A stretch of 64,000 nucleotides of DNA from NCBI GenBank assembly GCA_037501455.1, contig CM074857.1, positions 125,165,501-125,229,500 on the forward strand, in the 5' to 3' direction. Source of the DNA: Lantana camara. Lineage: Eukaryota > Streptophyta > Magnoliopsida > Lamiales > Verbenaceae. Numbering within the stretch: position 1 is the first letter of the stretch; the number at the start of each line of letters is the position of its first letter. Shown piece after piece: positions 1-11,895 of the stretch. The notes beneath the pieces are model-generated. The model was not told the origin of the DNA and did no database searches. It saw only the letters and a program-made list of their open reading frames with translations. Position numbers and translations under genes: made by a program.

Positions 1-897
1 GGTGACCAAGAAGAGGTCCATCATCGACATGCGCGACGTCAAGGCGAGGAAGTTCATCATCGGCGTCGGGAAGAGGAAGTCGTCGATAAGCCCCGACGTC
101 GTCCAGTACAAGGCGATCGGGAGAGACCCATCGAACTCTCCCCTCGTCGGAGGAATAGACGACCTCGAAGATCAAGGGCTGAGCGAGCCTCACCAATTTG
201 CGAGGAGATATTGATGGCACGAGCAGGAAATTCAAAGGTTCCCACCAACGTTCCTCGCTATGATGGTACGAGTGATCCCGATGAGCACTTAACAGCCTTC
301 GACCACTTCATGCATTTGTATGAACATTCATTGGACTTCTGGTGCAAAATTTTCGTTACTTCGCTCTCAGGAACAACCTATGATTGGTTCAAGCGACTTC
401 CCCCAGGCTCGATTCGGAGCATTGATGACTTGTACGAACAATTCGACAGCCATTTCAGCCCTCTGAAGGAGACCAAGTTGCCTACTACATACCTCTGGAA
501 TGTTGAGCAAGGTCCCAATGAAACTCTAAGGGAATTCTTTGCTCGTTTTGGTGCTGAACTAACCAAGGTTGAAAGTCCGTCTGGAGATTTCTTGAGGCAA
601 GCAGTTTACCAAGGGCTGAATAACTCCAAGATCAGTATGGAATGTGGAGACGCTATTGCTCGTCAAAGACCTAAGGACATGATTCATCTCTAGAGGATAG
701 CAAGTGAGTACGTGGAACAGGAAGACATGGCTCGCATGAAACGAGCGCGTGTCCAGGTTAAACTATCAAGAAGCTCAAATATCCAGGAAAGGCTATCAAG
801 AAGCTCAAATAGGGAGGAGCGCAGAGAACGGCGAGCAGAACCCTTCCCCAGGGGGAACCACAAGTTGAACTTACCAAACGTAACTCCGAGATCTTGA
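1..897 (+). pseudogene. Gypsy-1 gag (capsid), broken
   Basis: The frame starting at base 1 is open through an Arg/Glu-rich segment and then a Retrotrans_gag domain: PRYDGTSDPDEHL, then FDHFMHLY, SGTTYDWFKRLPPGSI, YEQFDSHF and LREFFARF are typical gag blocks. The protein would form the virus-like particle of the element. A TAG at 691-693 interrupts the frame, which then continues in the same frame to 897 as a basic stretch containing two copies of LSRSSN. Around 893 the coding sequence changes frame into the zinc-knuckle part. The start lies outside the window, so no start codon is called. Confidence 0.85.
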
Positions 898-2091
898 ACA
901 TTGCCGGCTCAAAGATCTTCAGAAAGCCTCGTCCGATGCCCCAAAGCGAGAAAAACTCCCGCTCCAACAAGTATTGTGCGTTCCACCAACAGAACGGACA
1001 CGATACAGATAAGTGCATCAGCTTGGAGAAGGAGATCCAGCGCTTGGTAGCTGGTGGCAAATTGTCAGAATTTGTTAAGTCCATGGATCGACATCATAAA
1101 AGGCGAGGAGACAGAGTACGCTCTCGTTCACGCAGTCCTCGCAGATCTCGTTCGCACTCGCACAGCCCTCAGCGCGGTCGACGAGTGATTAAGGGCACTA
1201 AGCAAGCGCCTGATGATAACATGCCCACTCGCGGAGTGGTCAATATGATTTCCGGAGGGGCAACAAATGGTGATACCAAGACCTCGCGAAAGAAAGCAGG
1301 GCACCGATTTAGCCAAGAGCCTAACACTCCTGCTCAGCATATCTTTCATATTGAGAAAGGCGAGGTCCTGGGTTTTACAGATCAAGATTTTGATAATGTC
1401 GTAGTTGACGAGGATGGTGAGTGCCCGGATTGTCCAATGGTAATCAATGTTGACATCTACAACACCCAAGTCAAAAGGGTATTGGTAGATAGTGGCAGCT
1501 CGGTGAACGTCTTACCACTCTCCACCTTCAAAAAGTTATGTGGGAGTGATGTCAAGCTAGATGCCCTAGAGACCCCCTCTCCTCGGCTTTGGCGGATCAG
1601 AGCTATACCCGCTCGGCCAAGTAAGATTAGCGAGCTCCTTAGGTTGCGCCCCAAGAAGAGCCACGGTCCCATTGATCTATACGGTGGTCGAGGTAAACCT
1701 CTCATATAACGTGATCCTTGGGAGACCCGCTCTTGCGAAGTTTAAAGCCATTCATTCAGCGTTCCACCGCAAGATGAAGTTTCCAACTCCCAACGGAATC
1801 GGAGAAGTGAATTATCAATTAAAAGAGGTTTGGGAGTGCTACATGCTCTCAACTGTGAAGCCTAAGCCGATTCATGAAACTCCAAAACCATTAGAAGCGG
1901 CTCATGAAGAGGAAGACGAAATGCCCGATATGGAGGGCATTCCTCACCCGAAAAAGCGCAAGTTAGAGGCTCGACAGCTTGAGCCTATGGAAACAAGGCT
2001 GAAGCCCACCGGAGATTTCAAAGAGATCGAGCTCATCCCGGGTGATAGTTCGAAAACAACTAAGGTTGGGGCTCAACTCAAAGGAAAATAA
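894..2091 (+). pseudogene. Gypsy-1 nucleocapsid zinc knuckle and aspartic protease, frameshifted
   Basis: The first segment (894-1709) has the knuckle CAFHQQNGHDTDKC, an Arg/Ser-rich tract with SRSRSPRRSRSHSHS, and the retropepsin motif VLVDSGSSVNVLP, whose D-S-G is the catalytic triad. Around 1590-1680 the frame slips; the C-terminal protease strand continues in 1672-2091, where VILGRPALAKFKAI is the characteristic ILGRP motif. The second segment ends at a TAA before the RT region. The protease would mature the gag-pol polyprotein. Both breaks make it non-functional in this copy. Confidence 0.85.
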
Positions 2092-2097
2092 CAAGTC

Positions 2098-3829
2098 ATG
2101 TTGATTGAGTTCCTACGCGAAAATGTAGACAAATTCGCCTGGAAGCCCTCGGACTTCAAAGGGATCGATCCAAACATGATTGTGCATCGACTCAACGTCG
2201 ATCCCTCTGTGAAGCTGGTCCGACAAAAAGCAAGGAAGTTAGGGAACGAACGAAATGCGATTATCGACGAGGAGGTGAATAGGGTACTTGACGCGGATTA
2301 CATTGAGCCTATCCAATTTCCAGAATGGTTGTGCAATGTTGTCCTCGTTCCTAAGGCAAATGGCAAATGGCAAATGGCGTATGTGTAACAATTTTACGGA
2401 TCTGAACAAGGCATGCCCTAAGGATCCCTATCCACTTCCTCGGATAGACCAGCTTGTTGACTCCACAGCTGGGTGCGAACTCATGAGTATGATGGATGCG
2501 TTCGAGGGCTATTATCAGATTTTCATGGCTCCCGAGGATCGAGTGAAAACAGCCTTCGTAGTTGTGAACGGAATATATTGCTTCAAAGTTATACCGTTCG
2601 GCCTCAAGAACGCAGGCGCGACTTATCAAAGGCTGGTGAACCGGATGTTTGCTTCCGAGAACGGCGACACCATGGAGGTGTACGTCGATGACATGATCAC
2701 TAAAAGTGTTAAGGCATCCAACCACTTGGAGCATCTTAAAGGAACCTTCTCGATTTCTAGAAAGTACGGAATGAAGCTCAACGCGAGCAAGTGCACATTT
2801 GGCGTTAAGGGAGGAAAGTTCTTGGGTTATGTAGTTAGCCAGTGTGGAATTGAAGCAAATCCGGACAAGATCGAAGCTATTCAAGCAATCCAACCTCCGG
2901 ATTCGATCAAGAAAGTTCAAGTGCTCCTTGGGCGAATCATTTCGCTCAACAGGTTTATCTCACGCTCGGCTGACTGGAGCCTTCCATTCTTCAAAATTCT
3001 AAGGAACATGAAATAATTCAAATGGACGAAGGAGTGAGATGAGGCCCTCGCCAGTCTCAAGGCGTACCTCGCATCAGCTCATCTTCTGGCAAAACCCAAC
3101 AAAGGAGAAAAATTGTACGTATATCTTGCGGTTTCGCCAGAAGCAATCAGTTCGGTGGTGGTGGTCGTGCGCGAACGATAACACTTGTTGGTGTATTATG
3201 TGAGTAAAGTGCTCCATGGACCAGAGTTAAACTATTTGGAGATTGAGAAGTTTGCGTTGGCTCTTGTGCATGCTTCGAGGAAGTTGAAGCCCTACTTCCA
3301 ATCCCACTCCATAGTCGTTCTGACTGATCAGCCGTTGAGACAAGTGTTGAGTAAGCTAGATGTCTCAGGAAGACTTGTAAAGTGGGCGATTGAACTTGGG
3401 CAATTCGAGGTCACCTATCAACCAAGAGTCGCTCAACAAGCCCAAGTGTTAGCGGATTTCTTGTTAGAACGAAGTGATCTTCCCAACGAGATTGTCCCAG
3501 CAGAGGTCGCTCTCCCATGGACCCTCCATGTTGATGGCTCCTCGACAAACGGAAGAGGTGGAGCAGGAATCTCACTAAGGAGTTCGGATGGTCAAGAACT
3601 CGACTTTGCTATAAGACTTGAATGGCGAGCCACGAATAATGAGGCAGAATATGAGGCTCTCTTGGTCGGACTCAACTTGGCAACACGAAGGGGAATACAA
3701 CACTTGGCGGTATTCACTGATTCCCAACTGGTGGCAAGCCAAGTAGAAGGCTCGTATGAAGCGAAGGAAGAAACCATGATCCAGTATTTGCAGAAAGTGA
3801 ACGAACTCCGTGCTTGGTTCAAAGCCTTA
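2098..3829 (+). pseudogene. Gypsy-1 reverse transcriptase and RNase H, broken and truncated
   Basis: RT begins with the EFLRENVDKFAWKPSD block, continues through ACPKDPYPLPRIDQLVD, MMDAFEGYYQI, FGLKNAGATYQRLVN and the catalytic YVDDM (about 2680). A tandem 7-base duplication near 2355 shifts the frame; further breaks occur at about 3016 and at 3181. The first RNase H (LVYYVSKVLHG, LTDQPLRQVLSK) is followed by the Tat-type second RNase H (HVDGSSTNGRGGAGI, NNEAEYEALL, TDSQLVASQ). The coding sequence stops at 3829 where the copia LTR begins, so the end of RNase H and all of integrase are missing. Confidence 0.88.
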
Positions 3830-4217
3830 TGTTGGAAAACACGAATCAGAAAGCAGCGGAAATTTAAAAATTTTCCAACAAAAGGATCTAAGACTCGCAA
3901 TCGTGTAACCAAATTCGTAGGGATTAGAAACTTACTTTCTTAATTAACTTTCTTGAAGCGTTTCAAGCCACCCAAGAACGCTCTTCTCGCGGCTTGATCC
4001 CCTCTCCTTGGTAAAGCTCGAATCTTCAAACTTCTAACTTGAAGCTCTCTAGAGATAGTCCACCAACTTGACTACAATCTAACTAGTAAGGATGCTAGTT
4101 CTCTAGTTAGTGTTTAGGCTTAACCTAGGGTTTCGTTTATCTTGGAGAAAGGATGGTGTCCAACACATGAACCAAAAGAAGATCATCAATTAGCCTCAAG
4201 GGGAGCTCGAGCTCCCC

Positions 4218-4227
4218 TATATATAAA
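4218..4227 (-). promoter_or_regulatory. Putative TATA box of the copia LTR
   Basis: The minus strand reads TTTATATATAGG here, some 390 bases before the LTR end, which would give a short R-U5 region. The equivalent site in the other LTR copy is at about 12284-12293, with two substitutions beside it. Confidence 0.5.
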
Positions 4228-4552
4228 AAGGAGGGTTGGCCGAAAATCCTAGTCCTTATGGGCTAGGGTTTTGGTCCCTCTCTCCTATTACTTGATCATC
4301 AAGTAATTTTGACTTTGACTTTGAATTCAAATTCAAATCAACTTTCAAGAGAGCTAAAATATCCAAACTATTTTTGGATAATTTTATACTTTATTTACTT
4401 AAAATAAATAACTTATTTTATCTAATTAATTAATTCATAATTAATTAACTAGATTATTTTTCTCCAAAATAAGACTTTCCTTTCAATTCAAAATTAAACC
4501 AAAGTCTATTAAATAATTAACAAATTAATTATTTAATATATAATTAAATAAT

Positions 4553-4609
4553 CACGTGCGGCACACGTGTCACAATGACACGTGTCCAGTCACGTGACCC
4601 ACACGTGTG
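4553..4609. promoter_or_regulatory. Cluster of five ACGT-core (G-box/ABRE-like) motifs in the copia LTR
   Basis: Within 57 bases there are CACGTG (4553), CACACGTGTC (about 4562), GACACGTGTC (4578), TCACGTGAC (4590) and CACACGTGTG (4600). All are palindromic or nearly so. They lie about 330-390 bases upstream of the LTR TATA element on the minus strand, a plausible enhancer position. Such motifs bind plant bZIP and bHLH factors; activity here is inference. Confidence 0.55.
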
Positions 4610-5744
4610 GTTTCACAAGTGTGGTTACCCTCTAGGCCCGATTAACTCGTTTAATCATTTTTAAGCCTTAACTCATGTAACTAAGTTGTTGTGTGTGACC
4701 CTCTAAGTTCTCAATTCAATTAGCAGTGACCCTAATTAATTAATTCACAAATTAATTAATCAGTCCACAGATTAAACGACCATAGTCTAGCAACAGGTGT
4801 TTAACCCCTAGCTGAATTGGAATGTTCGGATTCGACAGAACCTTTAAGTCATTGATTCATGTGAGATACAATCCTCCTACTTACTATCTCTCAACCAAGA
4901 TCTAGGGTAAGGGAATAATCAGAACCCTAATAATCCGGTCTTAAAGCTAAGTGCATTTCATATCCATTTGATCTCAAACCAAGAAACCCTTTTCTTGATG
5001 TCTTGATCTACTATGAATGACTTACACAATAAGAGATCACCTTGCAAATGCAAGTGTAGGTCCATTCTTGATTCTCATTCACTTTCATGAATCACTTGTG
5101 CAGCCCCAGCATAAGCCTTGAATCAGTTGTCTAAGGCGACACCCTTTAAAGCTTATACCTAAGACTACAGAGTTAACTCATAAAGTGACAAGGAACCTCA
5201 AGTCTTAAGGATCAATTAATCACATCAATGACTTGTGAGATATTTCCTAATCTGGAAGTTTCCATTTCCTGAAATAGAAACTTCCTTTCCCATTTAGGAA
5301 TGTTCTCACACGGGGCATCTCAGTGAACTTACTTATTAAAGTAAGCACCTTCATGTATCACGCACGTATCAACTATACACTTTGCACCTCCACGAAACAA
5401 GGTGGTCCTTCTTAAGAGCGTGATCCCACAAGCAAGCCTTAGAGGAGTCAGGTTGACACTCCCACTGTCGGTAGGACTCATCGGCTTGAAGTATTTTACT
5501 AATCATGACTTATGTGATATAGGGCTCGTTTCATGAACCATTTCACCTAAATGGTAGAGTCCTAAAGTCATCAGGATTAGGGGAGTTCTTATACATGCAC
5601 AGATAAAGTAAACACATACCAAACAAGAGCATATAAAGAAGTGTTGCCTCAATTCGTTATTTCATTCAAAGATTGTCTGTGATTACAATAAGGAAAAGCA
5701 CAAAGTAGATATACAATCGGCTTTCTAGGGCACTATTCCTAACA

Positions 5745-5756
5745 ATCTCCCACTTG
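5745..5756 (-). other. Polypurine tract of the copia element
   Basis: The minus strand CAAGTGGGAGAT ends directly at the TGTTAGG start of the 3' LTR, the usual place and form of the plus-strand primer of copia elements. Confidence 0.75.
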
Positions 5757-5760
5757 CCCG

Positions 5761-8700
5761 TCAAAGCCATTCTAAAGCTACTCTAAGTCCCATCTTCTGA
5801 AGATGACCTTGGAAAGCTTCTCGACTAAAGGGTTTAGTAAGTGGATCTGCCACGTTCTCTGCTGATGTGACCCTCTCAATTTGTACATGTCCTCTTTTGA
5901 TAATATCACGGATTAGGTGATACTTCCTCATAATGTGCTTGGTCCGTTGGTGAGATCTTGGTTCTCTTGCTTGAGCAACCTCCCCAGTGTTGTCACAAAA
6001 CACAGTAATGGGGTCTTTCATGCTAGGAACAACATTCAACTCTTGAATGAAGTTTCTAATCCAAACACCTTCCTTAGCTGCATCATTTGTAGCTAAGTAT
6101 TCGGCCTCAGTGGTCGAATCTGCAGTGGTAGTTTGCTTGGAACTCTTCCAACTCACTGCTCCGTCATTTAGGCAGAAAATGTATCCTGACATTGACTTAA
6201 AATCATCTAAGTCAGATGCAAAGCTTGCATCGCAGTATCCTTCGACAGTAAGATCTTTCTAACCTCCGTAAACTAAGAATAAATCTTTAGTACTTTTCAA
6301 GTACTTAAGAATATTCTTCACGGCAGCCCAGTGACCATCTCCAGGGTCAGATTGGAAACGACTTGTCACACTAAGTGCATAAGCCACATCCGGTCGAGTA
6401 CATAACATTGCATACATTATGCTACCTATTGCTGATGCATAAGGTGTATGAGTCATTCTTTCTTTCTCAAGGTTAGTCTTAGGACACATCTTCTTTGAAA
6501 GACATGTTCCTACACTCATAGGAAGGTTCTTAACCTTTGCTGACTCCATATTGAATCTCTTCAATACTTTGTCAATGTACATCGACTGTGATAGTCCTAT
6601 TAACCTTCTAGATCTATCTCTATAGATTTTAATACCAAGGATATAGGACGCATCACCAAGATCTTTCATCTCGAATTGGTTCGATAACCATAACTTAGTC
6701 ACTTTCATGTCATCCTTCGAATTCCCAATAAGAAGGATGTCATCAACATAAAGTACTAAGAATTGCACTGAGGTCTCCAATTCCTTTCTCTACACACATG
6801 ATTCATTCGAAATTTGAATGAAGCCAAAAGCTTTGACTGATTCATCAAATCGAATGTTCCAATTCCTAGAAGCCTGTTTCAATCCATAGATTGATCTTTG
6901 GAGTTTGCAAACCTTTTGCTCACTCCTACTGAATGTGAAACCTATGGGTTACTCCATATAAATGTCTTTATCAATGTCACCATTGAGAAAAGCAGTTTTC
7001 ACATCCATTTGCCATATCTCGTAGTCATAATACGCAGCAATGGCAAGCATGATCCGAATAGACTTTTGCATTGCAACTGGTGAAAAGGTTTCATCAAAGT
7101 CCACGCCGGGTCTTTGAGTGAATCCTTTTGCAACCAGTCTTGCTTTGTAAGTTGCAATACTTCCATCAACTCCAAGCATTCTCTTAAAGATCCATTTGCA
7201 ACCTATGGGTTTGACCCCATCAGGCAAATCTACCAAGGTCCAAACTTGGTTGGAGTTCATGGAGTCCATTTCGGATTTCATGGCTTCTATCCACTGTTCA
7301 GAGTCAAAATCCGAAAGTGCCTCCTCATATGTTAAAGGATCATTATCCTTTTGAGAGATTTCATCGAAGAATCCATACCATCTCTCCGGCTGTCTAGGAG
7401 TGCGTTCAGAACGCCTCAGAGGAGGATTTACGTGTGTATCGAAATTCGTGATTGGTTGTAGTTGATCAGAAAGGGACGTTTCTTCAGTGGGTGGCGTGGG
7501 ATCACTTTGTACTTCCTCTAATTCTATGATCTTCCCTTTCTTTTCTTTAAGGAACGGTTCCTCAAGAAAAGTGGCATTTCTGGAAACAAACACCTTTTGC
7601 TCAGATTGATCATAGAAGTAATATCCTATGGATTCCTTAGGATAACCTACAAAGTAGCATAAGTTAGAACAAGATTCTAACTTATCTCCCACAGTCCTCT
7701 TCACGTAAGCAGGACAACCCCAAATTCTTAAGTAAGAATAACTAGGGATTTTACCATGCCACATTTCATAGGGCATTTTAGGGACTGACTTAGAGGGAAC
7801 TAGATTCAAAATCTTTGCTGCACCTTCTAGGGCATAACCCCAGAAAGAAGGTGGTAAGTCAGTGAAACTCATCATGGAACGACCATATCAAGTAGAGTTC
7901 GATTCCTTCTCTCAGAAACTCCATTAAGCTGAGGAGTTCCCGGAGAAGTCCATTGAGAGATAATCCCATTATCTTTGAGATGATTAAGGAATTCTTCACT
8001 AAGATATTCGCCTCCTCGATCAGATCGAAGTGCTTTGATCTTGCGACCAGTTTGGTTCTCAACCTCCTTTTGAAATTCTAAGAATTTCTCAAAAGCTTCA
8101 GATTTATACTTCATTAAGTATACATAACCATACCGACTAAAGTCATCAGTAAAGGTTATGAAATACTGATGATTGTTTCTAGTGCTTACACTAAGCGGTC
8201 CACAAACATCAGTATGGATCAAATCCAAAACCTTAGTGGCACGTTCCACAGTTCCTTTAAAAGGAACTTTGGACATTTTTCCTTTGAGACAGGATTCACA
8301 AGAAGTTAACTCTTTGAGATCATTTTCAGAGAATGATCCTAAAGTGTTTATCTTGCTAATTCTGTTTTTGGAAATGTGTCCTAATCTAGCGTGCCATAAG
8401 GGAGCTGAAACTTTGTCATCTCTGTTACGCTTTGTTTCTCGTTGTATATTCATAATATTGATATTTTGAGTTAGGTAAAGTCCATTACTTAGAGTACCGA
8501 TGTGAACGGAAGAGTTGTTCCGTTTGATAAAATATTTACCATTCTTAATATAAGTTTCATAACCTTCACAATCTAATATTGGAACTGAAATTATATTACG
8601 AATAATGCTCGGTACATAAAGGACTTTATTTAAGACTAACTCAAAACTACCTAAATCTAATCTAATTGTGCCTAAAGCTCGAGCTTCAACGTTTGAGCCA

Positions 8701-9680
8701 TCGCCGATCTTCAAGACACATTCTCCTTCTTTGAGTTGTTGGACTTCACTTAGCATCTGTACATCATTACAGATATGAGTTCCACAACCGGTATCAAGTA
8801 CCCAAGAACTAGAATTAATAGAAAGATTTACTTCAACGAGAAAGATACCTTTCTTTAGAGTAGCCTTGTACTCTGGGCAGTTTCTCCTCCAATGTCCCGT
8901 TTTGCCACAATGGAAGCAAACACCTTCTTTCTGATCACGCTTCTTCTTTTGGGCCTTCCCCTTCGAAATGCCACCAGTGGGCCTAAGGGGTTTCTTCTTC
9001 TTCTTTTGGGCTTTCTTGCCCTTACCTTTAGAAGGCCCAGAAGAGGAAGATGGAACATTCACCATCAAAACCTTATTGTCCTTCTTGATCGTGCTTTCAG
9101 CAATCACAAGCTGACTAATCAGCTCAGCTACAGTAGCACCAGCATGATTCATGTTGAAGTTAAGGACAAATGGGTTGAATGATGGTGGGAGCGAAGCTAG
9201 CAACAAATCCACTGAAAGCTCATCTTTTAGTGGCATGTCCATGGAAGCAAGTTTCTCAGTAAGGGCGAGAAACTTGAGTCCATATTCATGGACACTTGAA
9301 CCTTCCCTCATTCTCAAGTGGAACAATTCCTTTGAAGTGTTATACCTTGTAACATGTTCATGAGGGCGGTAAAGTTGCTCTAAGTGGTCGTAAATCTCCC
9401 AAGCGAATTCCATGGCCTCATGTTGCCTTTGCAAGTCCGGAGACATGTTAGCCAACATAAGGCAACGGGCTTGGAGATTATCATCCTTCCACTTCTGAAT
9501 CGCGTCCCGCTCGGCCCGAGTGGGAGCCTCCCCTTCGGGACTAGGCTCTCATTCGAAGAGAACATAAGTTCTCTTCTCAGAATCTAAAATGATTTTTAGA
9601 TTCCTCAGCCAATCAGAATAGTTGGGACCAGTCAACTTGTTTGACTCGAGGATCGATACAAGAGGGTTTTTGGTTGCCAT
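5761..9680 (-). pseudogene. Copia gag-pol polyprotein, broken by stops and frameshifts
   Basis: The start at 9680 opens MATKNPLVSILESNK, a common copia gag start. Domains in order: gag; zinc knuckle CFHCGKTGHWRRNC; protease with VLDTGCGTHIC; integrase zinc-binding region (HARLGHI, CESCLKGK) and core (HTDVCGPL, FTDDFSRYGYVYL, RSDRGGEYL); RT with FLNGDIDKDIYME and LYVDDILL; RNase H with YCDASFASD and STTEAEYLA. Breaks: a TGA in gag near 9550, a one-base deletion near 7875 in integrase, a TAA at 6949 after IYME, a stop near 6790 and one near 6257. All domains are recognisable, so decay is recent. Confidence 0.92.
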
Positions 9681-11881
9681 TTCAAAACACGTAGAGAATC
9701 ACAGAATCTAAGACCTAAATGGTAAAACAGAGAACTAGTGAGCATGCTGAATTATAACGATATATAAAAGATAAGGTCTTTAATCTAATGTAGCTCCCAC
9801 TGTTTTTCAAAGATCTATAATTCCCAAAGATCTAAGAGGAACACGTTTCCCATTGGGTACTAAGATCCTAGGCATTTTACCTCGAACCCACGACTCATGG
9901 ACAATCTAAGTAAGAACCCCAGGTAGGTACAACTTACCAATTCTAACACCTTTAGGACTCTTAGTAATTGTTTTTAGATCACCTATCTTTCAATATGGAC
10001 CCACGATTCGTGCGACATCCATATTTACTTAGGCGTTAAGCTAGACCCATCAATCATAAGATCATGATCAAAACTTAGTTCGAACGACCCACGACTCGTG
10101 GACATCGCCCTTGCCAAAATTGACCACGAAATATTGACCATTTAAAATGTTCAATTAGGTAACTAAGAACTAATAAGCTCCACTAGCTATCCCACGACTC
10201 GCGGACAATAACTAGTTTCACTTACTAAACTTAAAACCTATTGATGGAATGCTAGGAATATAATTCAAAATTTGCATCTCGAATTAAATACCTATTTGTT
10301 CGAAATTAGCTTAATATTTAATGGGAATTTTCGAATCAACCGGAGAGTTGTCCGGTTCGACCTCACCAACATATATGTTATCCAATTTTATTAGTCTTGA
10401 TTAATGCAAGTACACTTAAATGCATTTCAAACAAACACATAAACAGATAACATGTCCTAGCATGATACTAACATGTAATGATCATGGGTTCTACCTATCT
10501 TATGCGTGATATGTGGGAGCCACTCCACAATCACAAGTTCTAACATACATGCCACATAAACAGTTTAAATCACATAAGGGAAAGCGGTAACAAAATACGA
10601 GCCCTATCTCTATTACATTTTTACAATTGAGATTCCCCTCCCTAACATTTTGAGGGGTCTTCACTTATGGCCTCCTTGTTACTTGAATTTGGTCCATCTT
10701 ACTCCATGGGTGCATTGTCTCCAAAATGAAAATAAAACCTCACCACCTATCTCTACTCTCAAATTACAATAAAAAGAAAAAGACATAAAGTAATAAGGCT
10801 CAATCTTCATATTGGCCTTAGACAATTACACGGGGCATACCCCGGCCTCAAAACAGTAATATGGAAAGCCACATAATAAATCACATAACAGTACACACAT
10901 AAGTGAGGCTCCAACCTCAATTGAAAAACGCAACTATAGGGCTCCAACCCCAATTTAAACCATCCATGCGCATAAATTAAAACCATACACAGATCTAAAC
11001 CCAAGATCACCTAACATGCTTTTGCGAGAATTTAAATTTAGCCAATAAATTAAAATTCTCGTTTCAAGTCCTAATGACTTAAAACACGACTTGATGCGAG
11101 TCTTATTTATAAAAGTTTTCAATAAATCCCAAATTACCAAAACAAATAAAATTCCAATCAATTTCTGAAAATTAATAATTCTATCATGATGTATTTTTCC
11201 AAAATATAAACCGTTTCTATTTCTCTAAAAATCCCAATTTTAAGTTTTTATTCAAAAATTAAAATAAATATTCAAAAATAAAATTTTAAAATTAAAAATA
11301 AAATTGGGACTGGATTGCACGAAATACGAAAGGCCGGATCACGAAAACGGGGCCCGTGCACGAAAAAAGCTGCACGTCGCAGGCGTACGCGTGCGCTCGC
11401 GCTTGGCCTCGCGAGTGCGCGCGCTGGGCGTGCACGCCGCGCACGAGTGCGGGCGGCCTTTCTCGGCAGCAAGGCGGGCGATGGGCGGCCAGTCTCGGCC
11501 GCCCTGGGAGGGCGCGCCCGAGAGGCTCCCGCACAGGCGTGCGAGAGGTGCTGGGCGGCTACCCTGCGCACGCCTAGGCCAGGCGAGTGGTGGCGCGCGG
11601 GGTTTTGCGTGTTCGTCGTAATCCGGGTTTTCGTTTCGTGTTTTCGTTCAAAAGCAAAACCAATCCAAGAAATCCAAAAACAGCTTATACAGTTTCAAAT
11701 CTAAAATAGTTTTCAAAAATTAAATTTTGTAAAAACTAATTTTCAGAAACTTTCAGGAAAAAATACAGTTTCGTAATTCAGGCTTTCTAAAACAATTACA
11801 AATACTCAATCGCATCAAGCCTAAGAATTTCTACCAAATTCAGAATAATTGAGACGAATCAGAAACACGATTAACGAGGTG
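9681..11881 (-). other. Untranslated leader of the copia element
   Basis: About 2.2 kb lies between the primer binding site and the gag start. No coding sequence is credible. It holds four CCACGA-type palindromes (9888-10204) and a GC-rich island (about 11330-11610) in which overlapping Arg/Ala-rich frames on both strands are composition artefacts. Confidence 0.7.
9888..10204. repeat. Four spaced imperfect palindromes CCACGACTCGTGG
   Basis: Copies at 9888 (CCACGACTCATGG), 10001 (CCACGATTCGTGCG), 10089 (CCACGACTCGTGG) and 10192 (CCACGACTCGCGG), each followed by GACA-like sequence. Spacing is 113, 88 and 103 bases. Flanking sequence does not match, so this is not a simple tandem repeat. Confidence 0.6.
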
Positions 11882-11893
11882 GCTCTAATACCA
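11882..11893 (-). other. Primer binding site of the copia element (initiator tRNA-Met)
   Basis: The minus strand reads TGGTATTAGAGC two bases inside the 5' LTR end. It matches the usual TGGTATCAGAGC complement of the 3' end of initiator tRNA-Met with one C-to-T change. Confidence 0.85.
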
Positions 11894-11895
11894 CT

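Larger units (their letters stand above)
1..3829 (+). mobile_element. Gypsy-1: decayed Ty3/gypsy (Tat-type) retrotransposon, partial
   Basis: The order gag, CxxH-type zinc knuckle, aspartic protease, reverse transcriptase, RNase H on the + strand identifies a Ty3/gypsy element. The zinc knuckle of C-x2-H-x4-H-x4-C form and the second RNase H domain with NNEAEYEAL fit the Tat group. The element enters from beyond base 1, so its 5' LTR is not seen. It is cut at 3829 inside RNase H by the copia LTR. Its integrase and 3' LTR do not reappear after the copia element. Several stops and frameshifts show it is dead. Confidence 0.9.
3830..5744 (-). repeat. 3' LTR of the copia element (complete, 1915 bp)
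   Basis: On the minus strand it begins TGTTAGGAATAGTGCC at 5744 and ends in CCAACA at 3830, giving the usual TG...CA ends. The outer 645 bases are repeated at 11896-12540. A TATA element lies near 4218-4227 and a cluster of CACGTG-like motifs at 4553-4609. Confidence 0.9.

Noticed and set aside
2..214. Open frame of 70 codons at the window start
   Set aside because: It is in the wrong frame; the gag frame is open from base 1 through this stretch and leads directly into the capsid domain.
11272..11704. Several overlapping Arg/Ala-rich frames
   Set aside because: They arise on both strands from the GC-rich island in the copia leader and show no domain or codon signal.
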